Shown: positions 14,519 to 23,349 of the stretch, in pieces
How the letters are laid out: every line of letters begins with the position of its first letter
Position numbering within the stretch: position 1 is the stretch's first letter
DNA from: RYN-230 sp963851025
Lineage (GTDB): Bacteria; Actinomycetota; Actinomycetes; Streptosporangiales; Streptosporangiaceae
Length of the DNA stretch: 64,000 nt
Direction: 5' to 3'
Assembly (NCBI GenBank): GCA_963851025.1
Contig: CAWKOA010000006.1
Coordinates: 310,001-374,000, forward strand
Notes under the pieces: model-generated
Database searches by the model: none
The model's input: only the letters and a program-made list of their open reading frames with translations
What the model was told of the DNA's origin: nothing
Program-made: the position numbers and the translations under genes

Positions 14519-17305
14519 GTGAACGAGGAGTCGCCAGGGCATCACGCCGATCTGGCGGCGGGCTTCGCCGCAGGCTCACGGCTGGGGGGATACCGGCTCG
14601 AGGAGCAGGTCGGCGCGGGCGGCATGGCCGTCGTGTTCCGCGCGCGCGACGAGCGCCTGGACCGGCTGGTCGCGCTGAAGATCATGACACCGGCGATGGG
14701 CTCCGACGACATGTTCCGGCAGCGCTTCATCCGCGAGTCGCGGGCCGCCGCCGCCGTGGACGATCCGCACATCATCCCGGTGTACGAGGCGGGCGAGGTC
14801 GGGCACATCCTGTTTATCGCGATGCGCTTCGTGCGTGGCGGTGACGTACGGTCACTGCTGCGCCGTGAGGGTCCGCTGCCACCCGAGCGGGTCGTATCGA
14901 TCATCTCCCCGGTGGCGTCCGCCCTGGACGCGGCGCACGCGGTCGGCCTGGTGCACCGGGACGTGAAGCCCGCGAACATCCTGCTGGACCGGCGCCCGGG
15001 GCGGCCGGACCACGTGTACCTGTCGGACTTCGGGCTGAGCAAGAGCGCGGAGGTGTCGCTGGGGCTGACCGCCGCCGGGCAGTTCCTCGGCACGCCGGAC
15101 TACACCGCGCCCGAGCAGATCGAGGGCCTGCCCGTCGACGGGCGGACGGACCAGTACGCGCTGGCGTGCGCGGTGTTCGAGCTGCTGACCGGCCAGGCAC
15201 CGTTCCATCGCAGCGAGAGCTTCGCGTCGATCTGGGCCCATCTCAACAAGCCGCCCCCCTCGCTGTCGGAACGGCGGACGGAACTGCCCCCGGCCGTGGA
15301 TGCCGTGATGACGAAGGCCCTGGCCAAAGCCCAGGTCGACCGCTACGAGACCTGCTGGGAATTCGCTGAGGCGCTGCGCGAGGCGCTCAGCCTGGCGCCT
15401 TACCACGTCGGGCCGGCCTCCGACCCAGGGCTGGGGCGCACCGGGAGCAGTCCCGGGCCGGACGCCCGCCCGGCGCAGGAAGCTGGCCCGGGGCAGGAAG
15501 CTGGCCCGGGAGCCGGCCCGGGCGTGGGCCCGCCTCCGGGGCAGGACACGGAAGCCAGCGAGATCTACGCGGCCCGTTCACCGGCCGGGCACCGGGACCA
15601 GGGCCCGCCCGCACGGGACAGCCAGGCGAGTATCCCCGACGAGCAGCCGACCGACCCGGGCCTGAAGGTGATCCCGCCGGATCCGGACCGCGCCCAAGCG
15701 GACGAGCCCGGCGGCCCGGGCCAGCCGGCCAGCCCCCCGGCCGGTGAGGCCAGCGGCCCGCCGGCCCGGGAACTCGCCGGTGCCCGGGCCGGGGCCGCGG
15801 AGCCCGACGGTCCGCCGGCCGCGGAACCGGCGAGGGCTCCGGAGCCAGCCAGCGCCCCGGAGCCAGCCAGCGCCCCGGCCGCGGCGGCCGCCCCGGAGCT
15901 GGCCGGTTCCCCGGCGGCGGCTAGTGCCCCGGCGCCGCAACTGCCCCGGGCCCCGGTTCCGGAGCCCGCCGGCCCCCGGGCCCGGGAACTCGCCTCTCCC
16001 CCGGTCCAGGAGCCCCCGGCCAGCCCGGCGCCGCCCCGGGTCCCGCCCCGGCGTCCCGCACCCCCGGGCAGCTGGCCGAGCATCCCGCGCAGCCGGCCGA
16101 ACAGTGCCCGCAACCGGCCGGCCACCCCCCGCAAGCCGCCAGGCACCCCGCCCGCGCCGCCGGGCGCCCCGGGAAGGCCGGCCGGCGAGGCCCAGCGCGG
16201 GCACCGGCCCCGGCGGCGCCGGGCCGCCTTTTTAACGCTTACCGGAGCCGGCATCCTGGTGGTGGCGGCCCTGGCGGTGACCCTGACCCTGTTCCTGACC
16301 TCCCACTACCTGGCTCCCGGGGGCGGCCGCCGCGTGGCGGCCCCTTCGGGCTTCTCCTCACTCGCTTTCCGCCCGCCGCCGCCGGGAACCTTGTCCTCCG
16401 TGGCGTTCAGCCCGGACGGCAAGACCCTGTCCGCCGGGGCGACCGCCGACCCGAAAGCCGGGCCGAAGACCGGACCCCAGGCCAACGGCATCACCTACCT
16501 GTGGGATGTGAAGAACGGAACGCAGATCAGGACCTTCAGCCCCGGCGGCGGGGCGGAGGCGTTCAGCCCTGACGGGACGACGCTGGCCACCGCCGGCGGC
16601 CCCGGCAGCAGCAGCACGTACCTGTGGGATGTGGCCACCGGGCGCAAGATCGCCATGCTCAGTGATCACCACCATTCGAGAATCAAGTCGGTGGCGTTCA
16701 GCGCGAGCGGCGGGCTGCTCGCCGTCAACGACGCCAACGGCACCGTGTACGTGTGGAAGCTGCCCCGCGGCGGCGGCGCCCCGTCCATCCACGCGGTCCT
16801 GTCCCTGCAGGGGTTCGTGAACTCCGACGCCGTGGCGTTCAGCCCGCGGGGCGCGACGCTCGTCATGGGCGGCAGCGACGGCCAGGCCTACCTGTGGAGC
16901 GCGACGACAGGCAACATCCGTGCCCTGGCCGGCCCGCTGGGATCCGAGATCACCTCGGTGGCCTACAGCCCGGACGGCCAGGAACTCGCGGCCGGCGACA
17001 CGGGCGGGGTGACCTACGTCTGGAACCTGGCCACCGGAAACGGTGTCACCTTGCCCGACCCGGACAGCATGGGCATCGAGAGCGTGGCCTTCGGCCCCGG
17101 CCATGAGTCGCTGGCCACCGGGGACACCAACGGCAAGACGTACCTGTGGCAGCTGCCCGCCACCAAGCCGGTGAAGACCCTGGCCAACCCGACGACTGCG
17201 TCCGCGCCCCTGCGCGCCGCGGTCTTCTCCGTGGCGTTCAGCCCCAGGGGCACGCTCGCCACCATCGACACGGACGGCCACGCGTACCTGTGGAAGGTGC
17301 GCTGA
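14519..17305 (+). CDS. Transmembrane Ser/Thr protein kinase with extracellular WD40 repeats
   Basis: GTG 14519 follows GGAGG at 6-nt spacing and gives 928 residues; an in-frame ATG at 14486 is the alternative. The order is a kinase domain at about 25-295 (VGAGGMAVV loop, ALKIM lysine, HRDVKPANILL catalytic loop, DFGLSKS, GTPDYTAPEQ), then a Pro/Ala-rich linker of about 270 residues. One helix (LTLTGAGILVVAALAVTLTL) and about seven WD40-like repeats (VAFSPDG...TYLWDV) follow, facing outside. WD40 replaces the PASTA domains of PknB. Ligand sensing by the propeller is inferred. The gene is monocistronic. Confidence 0.92.
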   Translation: MNEESPGHHADLAAGFAAGSRLGGYRLEEQVGAGGMAVVFRARDERLDRLVALKIMTPAMGSDDMFRQRFIRESRAAAAVDDPHIIPVYEAGEVGHILFIAMRFVRGGDVRSLLRREGPLPPERVVSIISPVASALDAAHAVGLVHRDVKPANILLDRRPGRPDHVYLSDFGLSKSAEVSLGLTAAGQFLGTPDYTAPEQIEGLPVDGRTDQYALACAVFELLTGQAPFHRSESFASIWAHLNKPPPSLSERRTELPPAVDAVMTKALAKAQVDRYETCWEFAEALREALSLAPYHVGPASDPGLGRTGSSPGPDARPAQEAGPGQEAGPGAGPGVGPPPGQDTEASEIYAARSPAGHRDQGPPARDSQASIPDEQPTDPGLKVIPPDPDRAQADEPGGPGQPASPPAGEASGPPARELAGARAGAAEPDGPPAAEPARAPEPASAPEPASAPAAAAAPELAGSPAAASAPAPQLPRAPVPEPAGPRARELASPPVQEPPASPAPPRVPPRRPAPPGSWPSIPRSRPNSARNRPATPRKPPGTPPAPPGAPGRPAGEAQRGHRPRRRRAAFLTLTGAGILVVAALAVTLTLFLTSHYLAPGGGRRVAAPSGFSSLAFRPPPPGTLSSVAFSPDGKTLSAGATADPKAGPKTGPQANGITYLWDVKNGTQIRTFSPGGGAEAFSPDGTTLATAGGPGSSSTYLWDVATGRKIAMLSDHHHSRIKSVAFSASGGLLAVNDANGTVYVWKLPRGGGAPSIHAVLSLQGFVNSDAVAFSPRGATLVMGGSDGQAYLWSATTGNIRALAGPLGSEITSVAYSPDGQELAAGDTGGVTYVWNLATGNGVTLPDPDSMGIESVAFGPGHESLATGDTNGKTYLWQLPATKPVKTLANPTTASAPLRAAVFSVAFSPRGTLATIDTDGHAYLWKVR

Positions 17306-17359
17306 CCCGGCTGACCTCGCGGCCCAGGCTGGCTGGGCAGCCCAGGTCCGGCCGAGGGG

Positions 17360-18316
17360 CTACTGGGCTGAGCTGCGCGTGAACCGGGCGTGGGCCAGCT
17401 TGGCCGGGGCGACCACGAGATCGACCCGCTGGATGCGCCCCTCTGCCACGGTGAGGACGCCGATCAGGCTCGCGGAGCCATCCGGCTCCGCGATGGCCAG
17501 GCCCGGCCCCCCGTTGATGGTCAGCGGGACCACCCGCTGCCCGGCGGTGAGCGTGGCGGCCGTGGCGATCAGGAACCGGGCCACCCGGTCCGCGCCCCGG
17601 ACCGGGCGGCGCGCCGCGGTGGCCTGGCCGCCCCCGTCAGCGGTCAGCACCACGCCGGGGTCCAGCACGGCCAGCAGCCCCGCGAGGTCTCCCCCGGCGG
17701 CCGCCCGGAAGAACTCGTCCACGGCGTGCTGGTGCTCCGCGGCACTGACGGCCATCCTCGGGGCCCCGGCCCGGACGTGCGCCCGGGCCCGGGCGGCCAG
17801 CTGCCGCACCGCGGCCGGGCCGCGTCCCACCACCCCGGCGATCTCGGGGAACGGCACCCCGAACAGGTCGTGCAGGACGAAAGCCGTGCGCTCGGCGGGG
17901 GTCAGCGTCTCCAGCACCACCAGGAGCGCGTAGCTGACGCTCTCGTCGAGCGTCACCCGGTCGGCCGGGTCGGCCAGCTCGGCCAGGGGGGCCGGGCCAT
18001 CCGGCCCGGCCGGGCCGGCCAGCCGCTCGATGAGGGGCTCGGGCAGCCACGGGCCGACGTAGGCCTCACGCTGGACCCGGGCCGACCGCAGCACGTCGAG
18101 GGCGCGGCGTGACACGGCGACCACGGCCCAGGCCTCGACGTCGTCCACGTGCTCGCGCTGGTCGGCCGCGACCAGGCGGAGCCACGTGTCGGCCACGGCG
18201 TCCTCCGCGTCGGCCCAGGTCCCGAGGATGGCGTAGGCGGTGCGCAGCAGCCGGGGCCGGATCCTCGTGTAGTCCGCGGCCAGCGCGTCCTCCCGTGTCC
18301 CGCCTGCACCCGTCAT
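17360..18316 (-). CDS. sigJ: ECF41-type sigma factor with fused SnoaL-like domain (SigJ-like)
   Basis: The 318-residue protein has sigma-2 (YAILGTWADAEDAVADTWLRL) and sigma-4 (LTPAERTAFVLHDLFGVPFPEIA) regions, followed by a SnoaL/NTF2-like C-terminal domain from about residue 200. Hallmarks of group ECF41 are present: WLPEPL in the linker between the sigma regions, VLTADGGG, and TINGGPGLAI. In this group the C-terminal domain regulates the sigma factor in place of an anti-sigma protein. ATG 18316 has GAAGGAGGGG upstream. The divergent partner is an oxidoreductase, one of the standard ECF41-associated classes, and both genes carry matching promoters. Confidence 0.92.
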   Translation of the reverse strand: MTGAGGTREDALAADYTRIRPRLLRTAYAILGTWADAEDAVADTWLRLVAADQREHVDDVEAWAVVAVSRRALDVLRSARVQREAYVGPWLPEPLIERLAGPAGPDGPAPLAELADPADRVTLDESVSYALLVVLETLTPAERTAFVLHDLFGVPFPEIAGVVGRGPAAVRQLAARARAHVRAGAPRMAVSAAEHQHAVDEFFRAAAGGDLAGLLAVLDPGVVLTADGGGQATAARRPVRGADRVARFLIATAATLTAGQRVVPLTINGGPGLAIAEPDGSASLIGVLTVAEGRIQRVDLVVAPAKLAHARFTRSSAQ

Positions 18317-18359
18317 CGTGCCCCTCCTTCGCGCCCGGCGCCGTCCCCGCCACAGGCAG

Positions 18360-18386
18360 GACGATCCGGCCGGGCCCGGTGTGACA
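18360..18386 (-). promoter_or_regulatory. ECF41-type promoter of the sigma factor gene
   Basis: Read on the minus strand, TGTCACA (18386-18380), a 16-nt spacer and CGTC (18363-18360) match the described ECF41 consensus. The sigma gene starts 44 bp downstream, which implies autoregulation. Confidence 0.8.
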
Positions 18387-18407
18387 TCAGCCGCGGGCCG
18401 GCCCGCA

Positions 18408-18434
18408 TGTCACAGGTGCTCCAGGTCGCCCGTC
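18408..18434 (+). promoter_or_regulatory. ECF41-type promoter of the FAD oxidoreductase gene
   Basis: TGTCACA (18408-18414), a 16-nt spacer and CGTC (18431-18434) match the ECF41 consensus. The ATG is at 18443, so transcription would begin about at the start codon and the mRNA would be nearly leaderless. Confidence 0.8.
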
Positions 18435-18442
18435 CTCAAGGC

Positions 18443-19552
18443 ATGACGAACACAAACGGACTGTCCGGCCAGCATGTCATCGTGATCGGCGCAGGATACG
18501 CGGGGCTGATGTGCGCCCTGCAGCTCGCGCCCGGTGCCCGCGTCACCCTGGTGGATCCGGCGGGCCACTTCACCGAGCGGGTCCGCTCACACGAGCGGGC
18601 GGCTGGCCGCCCGGACATCACCCACCCGCTGAGCGGGTTCCTGAGCCCGGCGGGCATCGCCCACGTCCCCGCCCGGGTCACGGCCATCGTGCCCGACGCC
18701 CGCGAGATCCGCACCGACGACGGGCGGGTCCTGCCCTACGACCGGCTCGTGTACGCCCTGGGCAGCCGGACCGCCTCCCCCGGCATCCCCTCCCCCGGCG
18801 ACGTGTTCACCCCCGAGTCCGCCGCCGAACTGCACAAGCGCCTGCTCGACGGGCCGGGATCCCTGGCCGTGGTCGGCGGCGGACTGACCGGCATCGAGCT
18901 GGCCACGGAGCTGGCCGAGGCCGGGCCGCGGTGGTCGGTCCGGCTGATCACCGCGGGCGTGGTGGGCCCGGGCCTGTCCGGCCGGGGCCGTGATCACGTC
19001 CGCCGGGTGCTCGCCGCCCGCGGGGTGCGCCTGGACGAGGGGCATCACGTCGCCGCGCCGGGTGACATCGACGCGGACGTGGTGGTCTGGGCGGCGTCGA
19101 TGGCCGCCCGCACCGGGCTGGCCCAGGAAGCCGGGCTGGCCCTGACCGGCGGGCGGATCACGGTGGACCCCGCACTGCGCTCGGTCTCCCATCCCGGGAT
19201 CTACGCCGCCGGGGACGCCGCGGCCTCGGCCAGCCTGGCCGCGGGCCCGCTGCGGATGGCCTGCGCCACCGCGCTGCCGACCGGCGCGCACGCCGCCCGG
19301 GCGGTCCTGGCCGACCTGCGGGGCGGGGAGCCCGCGCCGCTGCGGTACCGCTTCCACATCCAGTGCGTCAGCCTCGGCCGCCACGACGGGCTGGTCCAGC
19401 GGGTGCACGCCGACGACTCGCCCCGCCAGCAGATCATCACCGGCCGCGCCGCGGCGGCGGCCAAGGAGCAGGTGGTCCGCGCCACCGTCGGCACGCTGCG
19501 GCTGGCCGTCCGCCATCCGGGCGCAGCCCGCCGCCTCCTGGGGGCGGGCTGA
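18443..19552 (+). CDS. FAD-dependent NADH dehydrogenase-like oxidoreductase
   Basis: ATG 18443 gives 369 residues. The FAD-binding motif VIVIGAGYAGLMCALQL is at the N-terminus, a second dinucleotide motif LAVVGGGLTGIELATELAE is near residue 145, and GIYAAGDAAA closes the FAD site, as in type II NADH dehydrogenases (pyridine nucleotide-disulphide reductase fold). There is no membrane helix. No ribosome binding site precedes the ATG, which agrees with a leaderless transcript from the ECF41 promoter. It is the likely target of the divergent SigJ-like factor. The electron acceptor is unknown. Confidence 0.87.
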   Translation: MTNTNGLSGQHVIVIGAGYAGLMCALQLAPGARVTLVDPAGHFTERVRSHERAAGRPDITHPLSGFLSPAGIAHVPARVTAIVPDAREIRTDDGRVLPYDRLVYALGSRTASPGIPSPGDVFTPESAAELHKRLLDGPGSLAVVGGGLTGIELATELAEAGPRWSVRLITAGVVGPGLSGRGRDHVRRVLAARGVRLDEGHHVAAPGDIDADVVVWAASMAARTGLAQEAGLALTGGRITVDPALRSVSHPGIYAAGDAAASASLAAGPLRMACATALPTGAHAARAVLADLRGGEPAPLRYRFHIQCVSLGRHDGLVQRVHADDSPRQQIITGRAAAAAKEQVVRATVGTLRLAVRHPGAARRLLGAG

Positions 19553-19646
19553 GGGCCGGGATCGAACGCGGGCGTCACCAGGTCGTGCCGGGAGGAGCGG
19601 CCGTGGAAGTCCAGCGGCTCACCCTCGTTCCAGCGGGCCGGGTCGC

Positions 19647-20801
19647 CTAGTAGGAACGGGGAAGGCCCAGGGAGTGACCGGCCACGTAGTTGAGGATCAT
19701 CTCGCGGTTGACCGGCGCGATCCGGAGCAGCCGGGCGACGCTCCACAGCGGCACCAGGCCGTACTCGGCGGCCAGGCCGTTGCCGCCGTGCGTCTGGATC
19801 GCCGCGTCCACCGCGGCGAGGGCTGCTTCCGCGGCGGCGTACTTGGCCATGTTGGATGCCTCGCCGGCGGGCTGGCCCTGGTCGTGCAGCCAGGCCGCCT
19901 TGGCCGTCATCAGCGCGGCCAGTTCCACCTCGATCTTGGCTTTGGCCAGCGGGTGGGACACGCCCTGGTGGGTGCCGATGGGGACGCCCCAGACTTCCCG
20001 GTCCCGCGCGTACGCGGCCGCGCGGGCCAGCGCGTAGCGGCCGATCCCGACGCAGATCGCCGCGCCGGTGATGCGCTCCGGGTTGAGGCCGTGGAAGACC
20101 TGGGTGAACCCGTCGTTCTCGTCCCCGACCAGCTGGTCCGGGCCGGCCCGGACGCCGTCGAAGTACAGGGTGAACTGCTGCTCGGGCAGGGCCGCAGCCA
20201 CCGGCAGCGGCGCCGCGGTCAGCCCGGGGGCATCCGGGGGGACCAGGAACAGGGACAGCAGGCCGTGACCGGTCTTCGTGTCCGTGCCGGTCCGCGCCAC
20301 GACCAGGATGGCCCCGGCGCCGTCCACGCCCGAGATGTAGTACTTGGTCCCGTTGAGGATCCAGTCCTCGCCGTCGCGGACCGCGGTGGTGGACAGCTGG
20401 TGGGTGTTGGAGCCGGCGTCGGGCTCGGTGATGGCGAACACGATCCTGGTCTCGCCGCTGGCCAGCTGGGGCAGCCAGGTCTTCTGCTGGGCCTCGCTGC
20501 CGTACCGGGCGATGACCTCCCCGGAGATGGCGCTGGAGACCAGGAGCAGCAGCATGGGGCAGCCCTGGGCGGCCGTTTCCTCGCAGACCAGGGTGAGCTC
20601 GGCCAGGCCCGCGCCGCCGCCGCCGAACCGCTCGGGCAGGTTGATCCCGATGAAGCCCTGTTTCGCGAGGGCGGCCCACAGCTCGTCGGTGGCCGTCCGG
20701 GCCTCGGCGTGCTCGCTGTAGTAGGAGCTGCCGAAGGACCGGGTGATGGCGGCGACCGTGTCCCGGATGGCCGCGTGGTCGGGGTGGTCAGCGAAGTCCA
20801 C
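19647..20801 (-). CDS. Acyl-CoA dehydrogenase (last gene of atu-like operon)
   Basis: The 384-residue flavoprotein matches the acyl-CoA dehydrogenase family. Supporting motifs are FAITEPDAGSNTHQLST (FAD/substrate loop), YYISGVDGAG and the C-terminal helix bundle IQTHGGNGLAAEYGLVP. The usual C-terminal catalytic Glu motif (FEGT-type) is replaced by APVNREMILNYVAG, so the base may lie elsewhere, as in isovaleryl-CoA-type enzymes. It starts 4 bp after the TetR gene and lies in the same strand run as the carboxylase and AtuA genes, where AtuD/LiuA-like oxidation of a branched acyl-CoA is the expected role. This gene has no frameshift. Confidence 0.88.
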   Translation of the reverse strand: MDFADHPDHAAIRDTVAAITRSFGSSYYSEHAEARTATDELWAALAKQGFIGINLPERFGGGGAGLAELTLVCEETAAQGCPMLLLLVSSAISGEVIARYGSEAQQKTWLPQLASGETRIVFAITEPDAGSNTHQLSTTAVRDGEDWILNGTKYYISGVDGAGAILVVARTGTDTKTGHGLLSLFLVPPDAPGLTAAPLPVAAALPEQQFTLYFDGVRAGPDQLVGDENDGFTQVFHGLNPERITGAAICVGIGRYALARAAAYARDREVWGVPIGTHQGVSHPLAKAKIEVELAALMTAKAAWLHDQGQPAGEASNMAKYAAAEAALAAVDAAIQTHGGNGLAAEYGLVPLWSVARLLRIAPVNREMILNYVAGHSLGLPRSY

Positions 20802-20804
20802 GGG

Positions 20805-21462
20805 TCATCTCTCAGTTGGCTTGGCCGGGGGGTCGTCCCCCCGGGCTAGCTCAGCGAACAGGGATGTCTCGGCGACGGAGGACATGAGCCCGGCCAGCTG
20901 GTCATCGGCCAGGCCGCTGGAGTAGAAGAGCACGGACTGGATCGCGCCGACGGAGGCGTGCACCAGGGCCCGCACGGTCGCGTCCCCGGCATCCGGGCGG
21001 AGCTGGGCCAGGACGTGAACCCACTCCTCGATGTACAGGCGCTGCTTGCGGCGCAGCCGGTGCCGGTCCTCGCCGGGGAGGTTGGCCACCTCGTTGTGGT
21101 AGACCTGCGCGAGCGTCCGGTCGCGCAGCACGAACCGGACCTGCGTCTGGATGAGCGCGCGCAGCGTGGTGAGGGCGTCGCCCCCGGAGGCGACGATCTC
21201 GCTGGCCTCGCGGGACAGATCGTCGATCACGTGGTCGAACATGGCCACCAGGACCGCGGACTTCCCGTCGAAGTGCCGGTAGATCGCCGGGCCGGTAATG
21301 CCGGCGGCCGCGCCGATGTCTGCCATGCCGACCTCGTGGTACCCGCGCTCCGCGACCAGGTCGGCGGCCGCGCTGAGGATCCGCTGCCGCCGGCGGGGAT
21401 CTCGCCGGCGCTGGTCACCCGTGCGGTCCGGCGCGGACGGGCTCCGCGGCGGCGCTGGTCAT
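20805..21462 (-). CDS. TetR family regulator (AtuR-like), frameshifted near the N-terminus
   Basis: ATG 21462 overlaps the AtuA-like stop codon (ATGA). After about 14 residues the frame meets TGA; removing one G from the CCC run at 21418-21420 (plus strand) restores RRQRILSAAADLVAERG, then IGAAAGITGPAIYRHFDGKS, a typical TetR helix-turn-helix. The corrected protein has about 218 residues. It is co-transcribed with the operon that it probably controls. The palindrome at 28828-28845, between the operon and the divergent synthetase gene, is the best candidate operator. The shift could be a sequencing error or a true mutation. Confidence 0.78.
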
Positions 21463-23277
21463 CCGGCCCCCCGGTCGAGCAGGGCCGCAGGTATCTCGGC
21501 GTAGCGGGAGCGCAGGTACTCACCCAGGCCCTTGGCCTGGGGGTCGGGCCGGGTCGAGGAGGCCACGCCCTCCCCCAGCAGGCCGATGATGACGAAGTTG
21601 AGCGCGCTGAGGTTGGGCAGCTCGAAGCGGCGCACGTCGAGACCGGCGGCCTCGGGCAGCAGCGTCCGCAGCCGCTCCACGGTCAGGTAGTCCCGCAGCC
21701 AGGGGTAGGCGGCCGGGTCGCGGGTCCAGATCCCGACGTTGGCGTTGCCGCCCTTGTCGCCGGACCGGGCCGCGCAGATCCGGCCCAGCGGGGCGGCCAC
21801 GGTGGGCGGTCCGCTGATGGAGGCGGCCGGGCCCGGGTGGAACGCGTCTCCCGCGGCGGGGTGCTCCCGCCGCGGGAGACGCGGGCGCAGGGGTGGTGGG
21901 CGCGATCGGCACGGTGCGTGCCGTCCGGGAGCACCGCCGCGTGCGGCACCTCCGGCGGCGGGCACGAGCGCCGGCCAGTAGACGCCGTACGCGCTCTCCG
22001 GCGTCGGCGGGGTCGTGGTGTGGAAGCCCGGCGTACCCGCCGAGGGCCAGCTCCATCGTGGCGTTGGAGAAACGGCGGCCGACCTTGCGCGGGTCAGGGT
22101 CCTTGACCGTGATCCGCAGGTGCGCCGTGGCCTGCTCGTTCGTGGGGGCGTCGGGCCGGTCGAAGCGCAGCAGCCGGACATCGACGTCCGCGAACTGGTC
22201 GCGGCCGCCGAGGATGGCGAACAGTTCCTGCTCCGCCCAGGCCGCCTTCTCCTCGATGTCCAGCCCGGTCAGCACCAGCGTCATCGTGTTCCGGTAGCCG
22301 CCGAGGAAGTTGATCGCGACCTTGGCCGTGGGCGGCGGCGGGCTGCCCCGGGTGCCGGAGATCCGCACCCGGTCCGGGCCATCATCGTCCAGCCGGACCG
22401 TGTCGAAGTGCGCGACGACGTCCGGGTTGGCGTAGGCGGGCCCGGCGATCTCGTACAGCAGCTGGGCGGTGACGGTGCCGGGCGAGACCAGCCCGCCGGT
22501 GCCCGGGTGCTTGGTGATCACGCTGCTGCCGTCGGCGGCGACCTCGGCGATCGGGAAGCCGGGGTAGCGGCGGTCGGTGATCTCGTCCAGGAACGAGTAG
22601 TTGCCCCCGGTGGCCTGCGGCCCGCACTCGATCACGTGCCCGGCGACCACGGCCCCGGCCAGCTGGTCGAAGTCCTCCCGGCGCCAGCCGTGCCACCAGG
22701 CGGCGGGCCCGGTGACCAGCGAGGCGTCGGTGACCCGCGGGCAGACGACGATGTCGGCGCCGGCGCCGAGGGCCTCGGTGATCCCCCAGCCGCCGAGGTA
22801 GGCGTTAGCCGTCACCGGTTTGCCGGCCGCCGCGCCCAGCGGCTGGCCGGTATCCAGATTGGCCAGCGCCTCCCCGTTAGAGAGCAGGTTTTCCAGGCGG
22901 GGCAGCAGGTCGTCGCCGGTGACGTAGGCGATCTGCGGGTGCAGGCCGAGGCGCGCGGCCAGCGCCGCGAACTCCCGGGCCAGGCCGCCGGGGTTGAGCC
23001 CGCCGGCGTTGTTGACGATCCTGATGCCGCGGTCCAGGCAGGTGCCGAGGACGTGCTCCAGCTGGGTGAGCACGGTCCGGGCGTAGCCCGCGGACGGGTC
23101 CTTCTGCTGGGCCTTCCACAGGATCAGCATGGTCAGCTCGGCCAGGTAGTCGCCGGTCAGGACGTCGATGGGACCGCCCTCGACCATCTCGCGGGCCGCG
23201 GCCGCGCGGTCGCCGTAGAAGCCGGAGGAGTTGGCGATCCGGACCGGGCGGCGCGGTCCGTCGTGGGCTGCGGTCAT
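21459..23277 (-). CDS. AtuA-like DUF1446 protein with four +1 shifts
   Basis: ATG 23277 has GGGAGG upstream. The N-terminal 400 residues read cleanly (RIANSSGFYGDRAAAAREM, DYLAELTMLILWKAQQ, TGGNYSFLDEI) and match the DUF1446/AtuA family of acyclic terpene and leucine-type catabolism. Conserved sequence then continues through successive frames (AGFHTTTPPTPESAYGVYW, then VPHAAVLPDGT, then TVPIAPTTPAP, then GRICAARSGDKGGNANVGIW). The shifts lie near 22027, 21955, 21913 and within 21844-21890. Corrected length is about 604 residues, near the family norm. The stop overlaps the TetR gene. The enzymatic role of AtuA is not established. Confidence 0.8.
21844..21882. repeat. Perfect 17-bp hairpin inside the AtuA-like gene
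   Basis: The arms 21844-21860 and 21866-21882 are perfect reverse complements around the loop GTGCT. The hairpin lies in the variable linker between the two conserved parts of the AtuA-like protein, and one of the frame changes falls in or beside it. It may be an inserted palindromic element or a structure that disturbs sequencing. Confidence 0.85.
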
Positions 23278-23304
23278 GTCCGCGGACCTCCCTTCGGGGC
23301 GGGA

Positions 23305-23349
23305 TCGCTGGTCACGGTTTCGCTGGTCACGGATTCCGCTGGTCACGGG
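23305..23349. repeat. 15-nt tandem repeat, three copies, at a gene junction
   Basis: Copies of TCGCTGGTCACGGTT-like units start at 23305, 23320 and 23335. They lie between the end of the TIGR03084 gene and the ribosome binding site of the AtuA-like gene. Confidence 0.8.
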
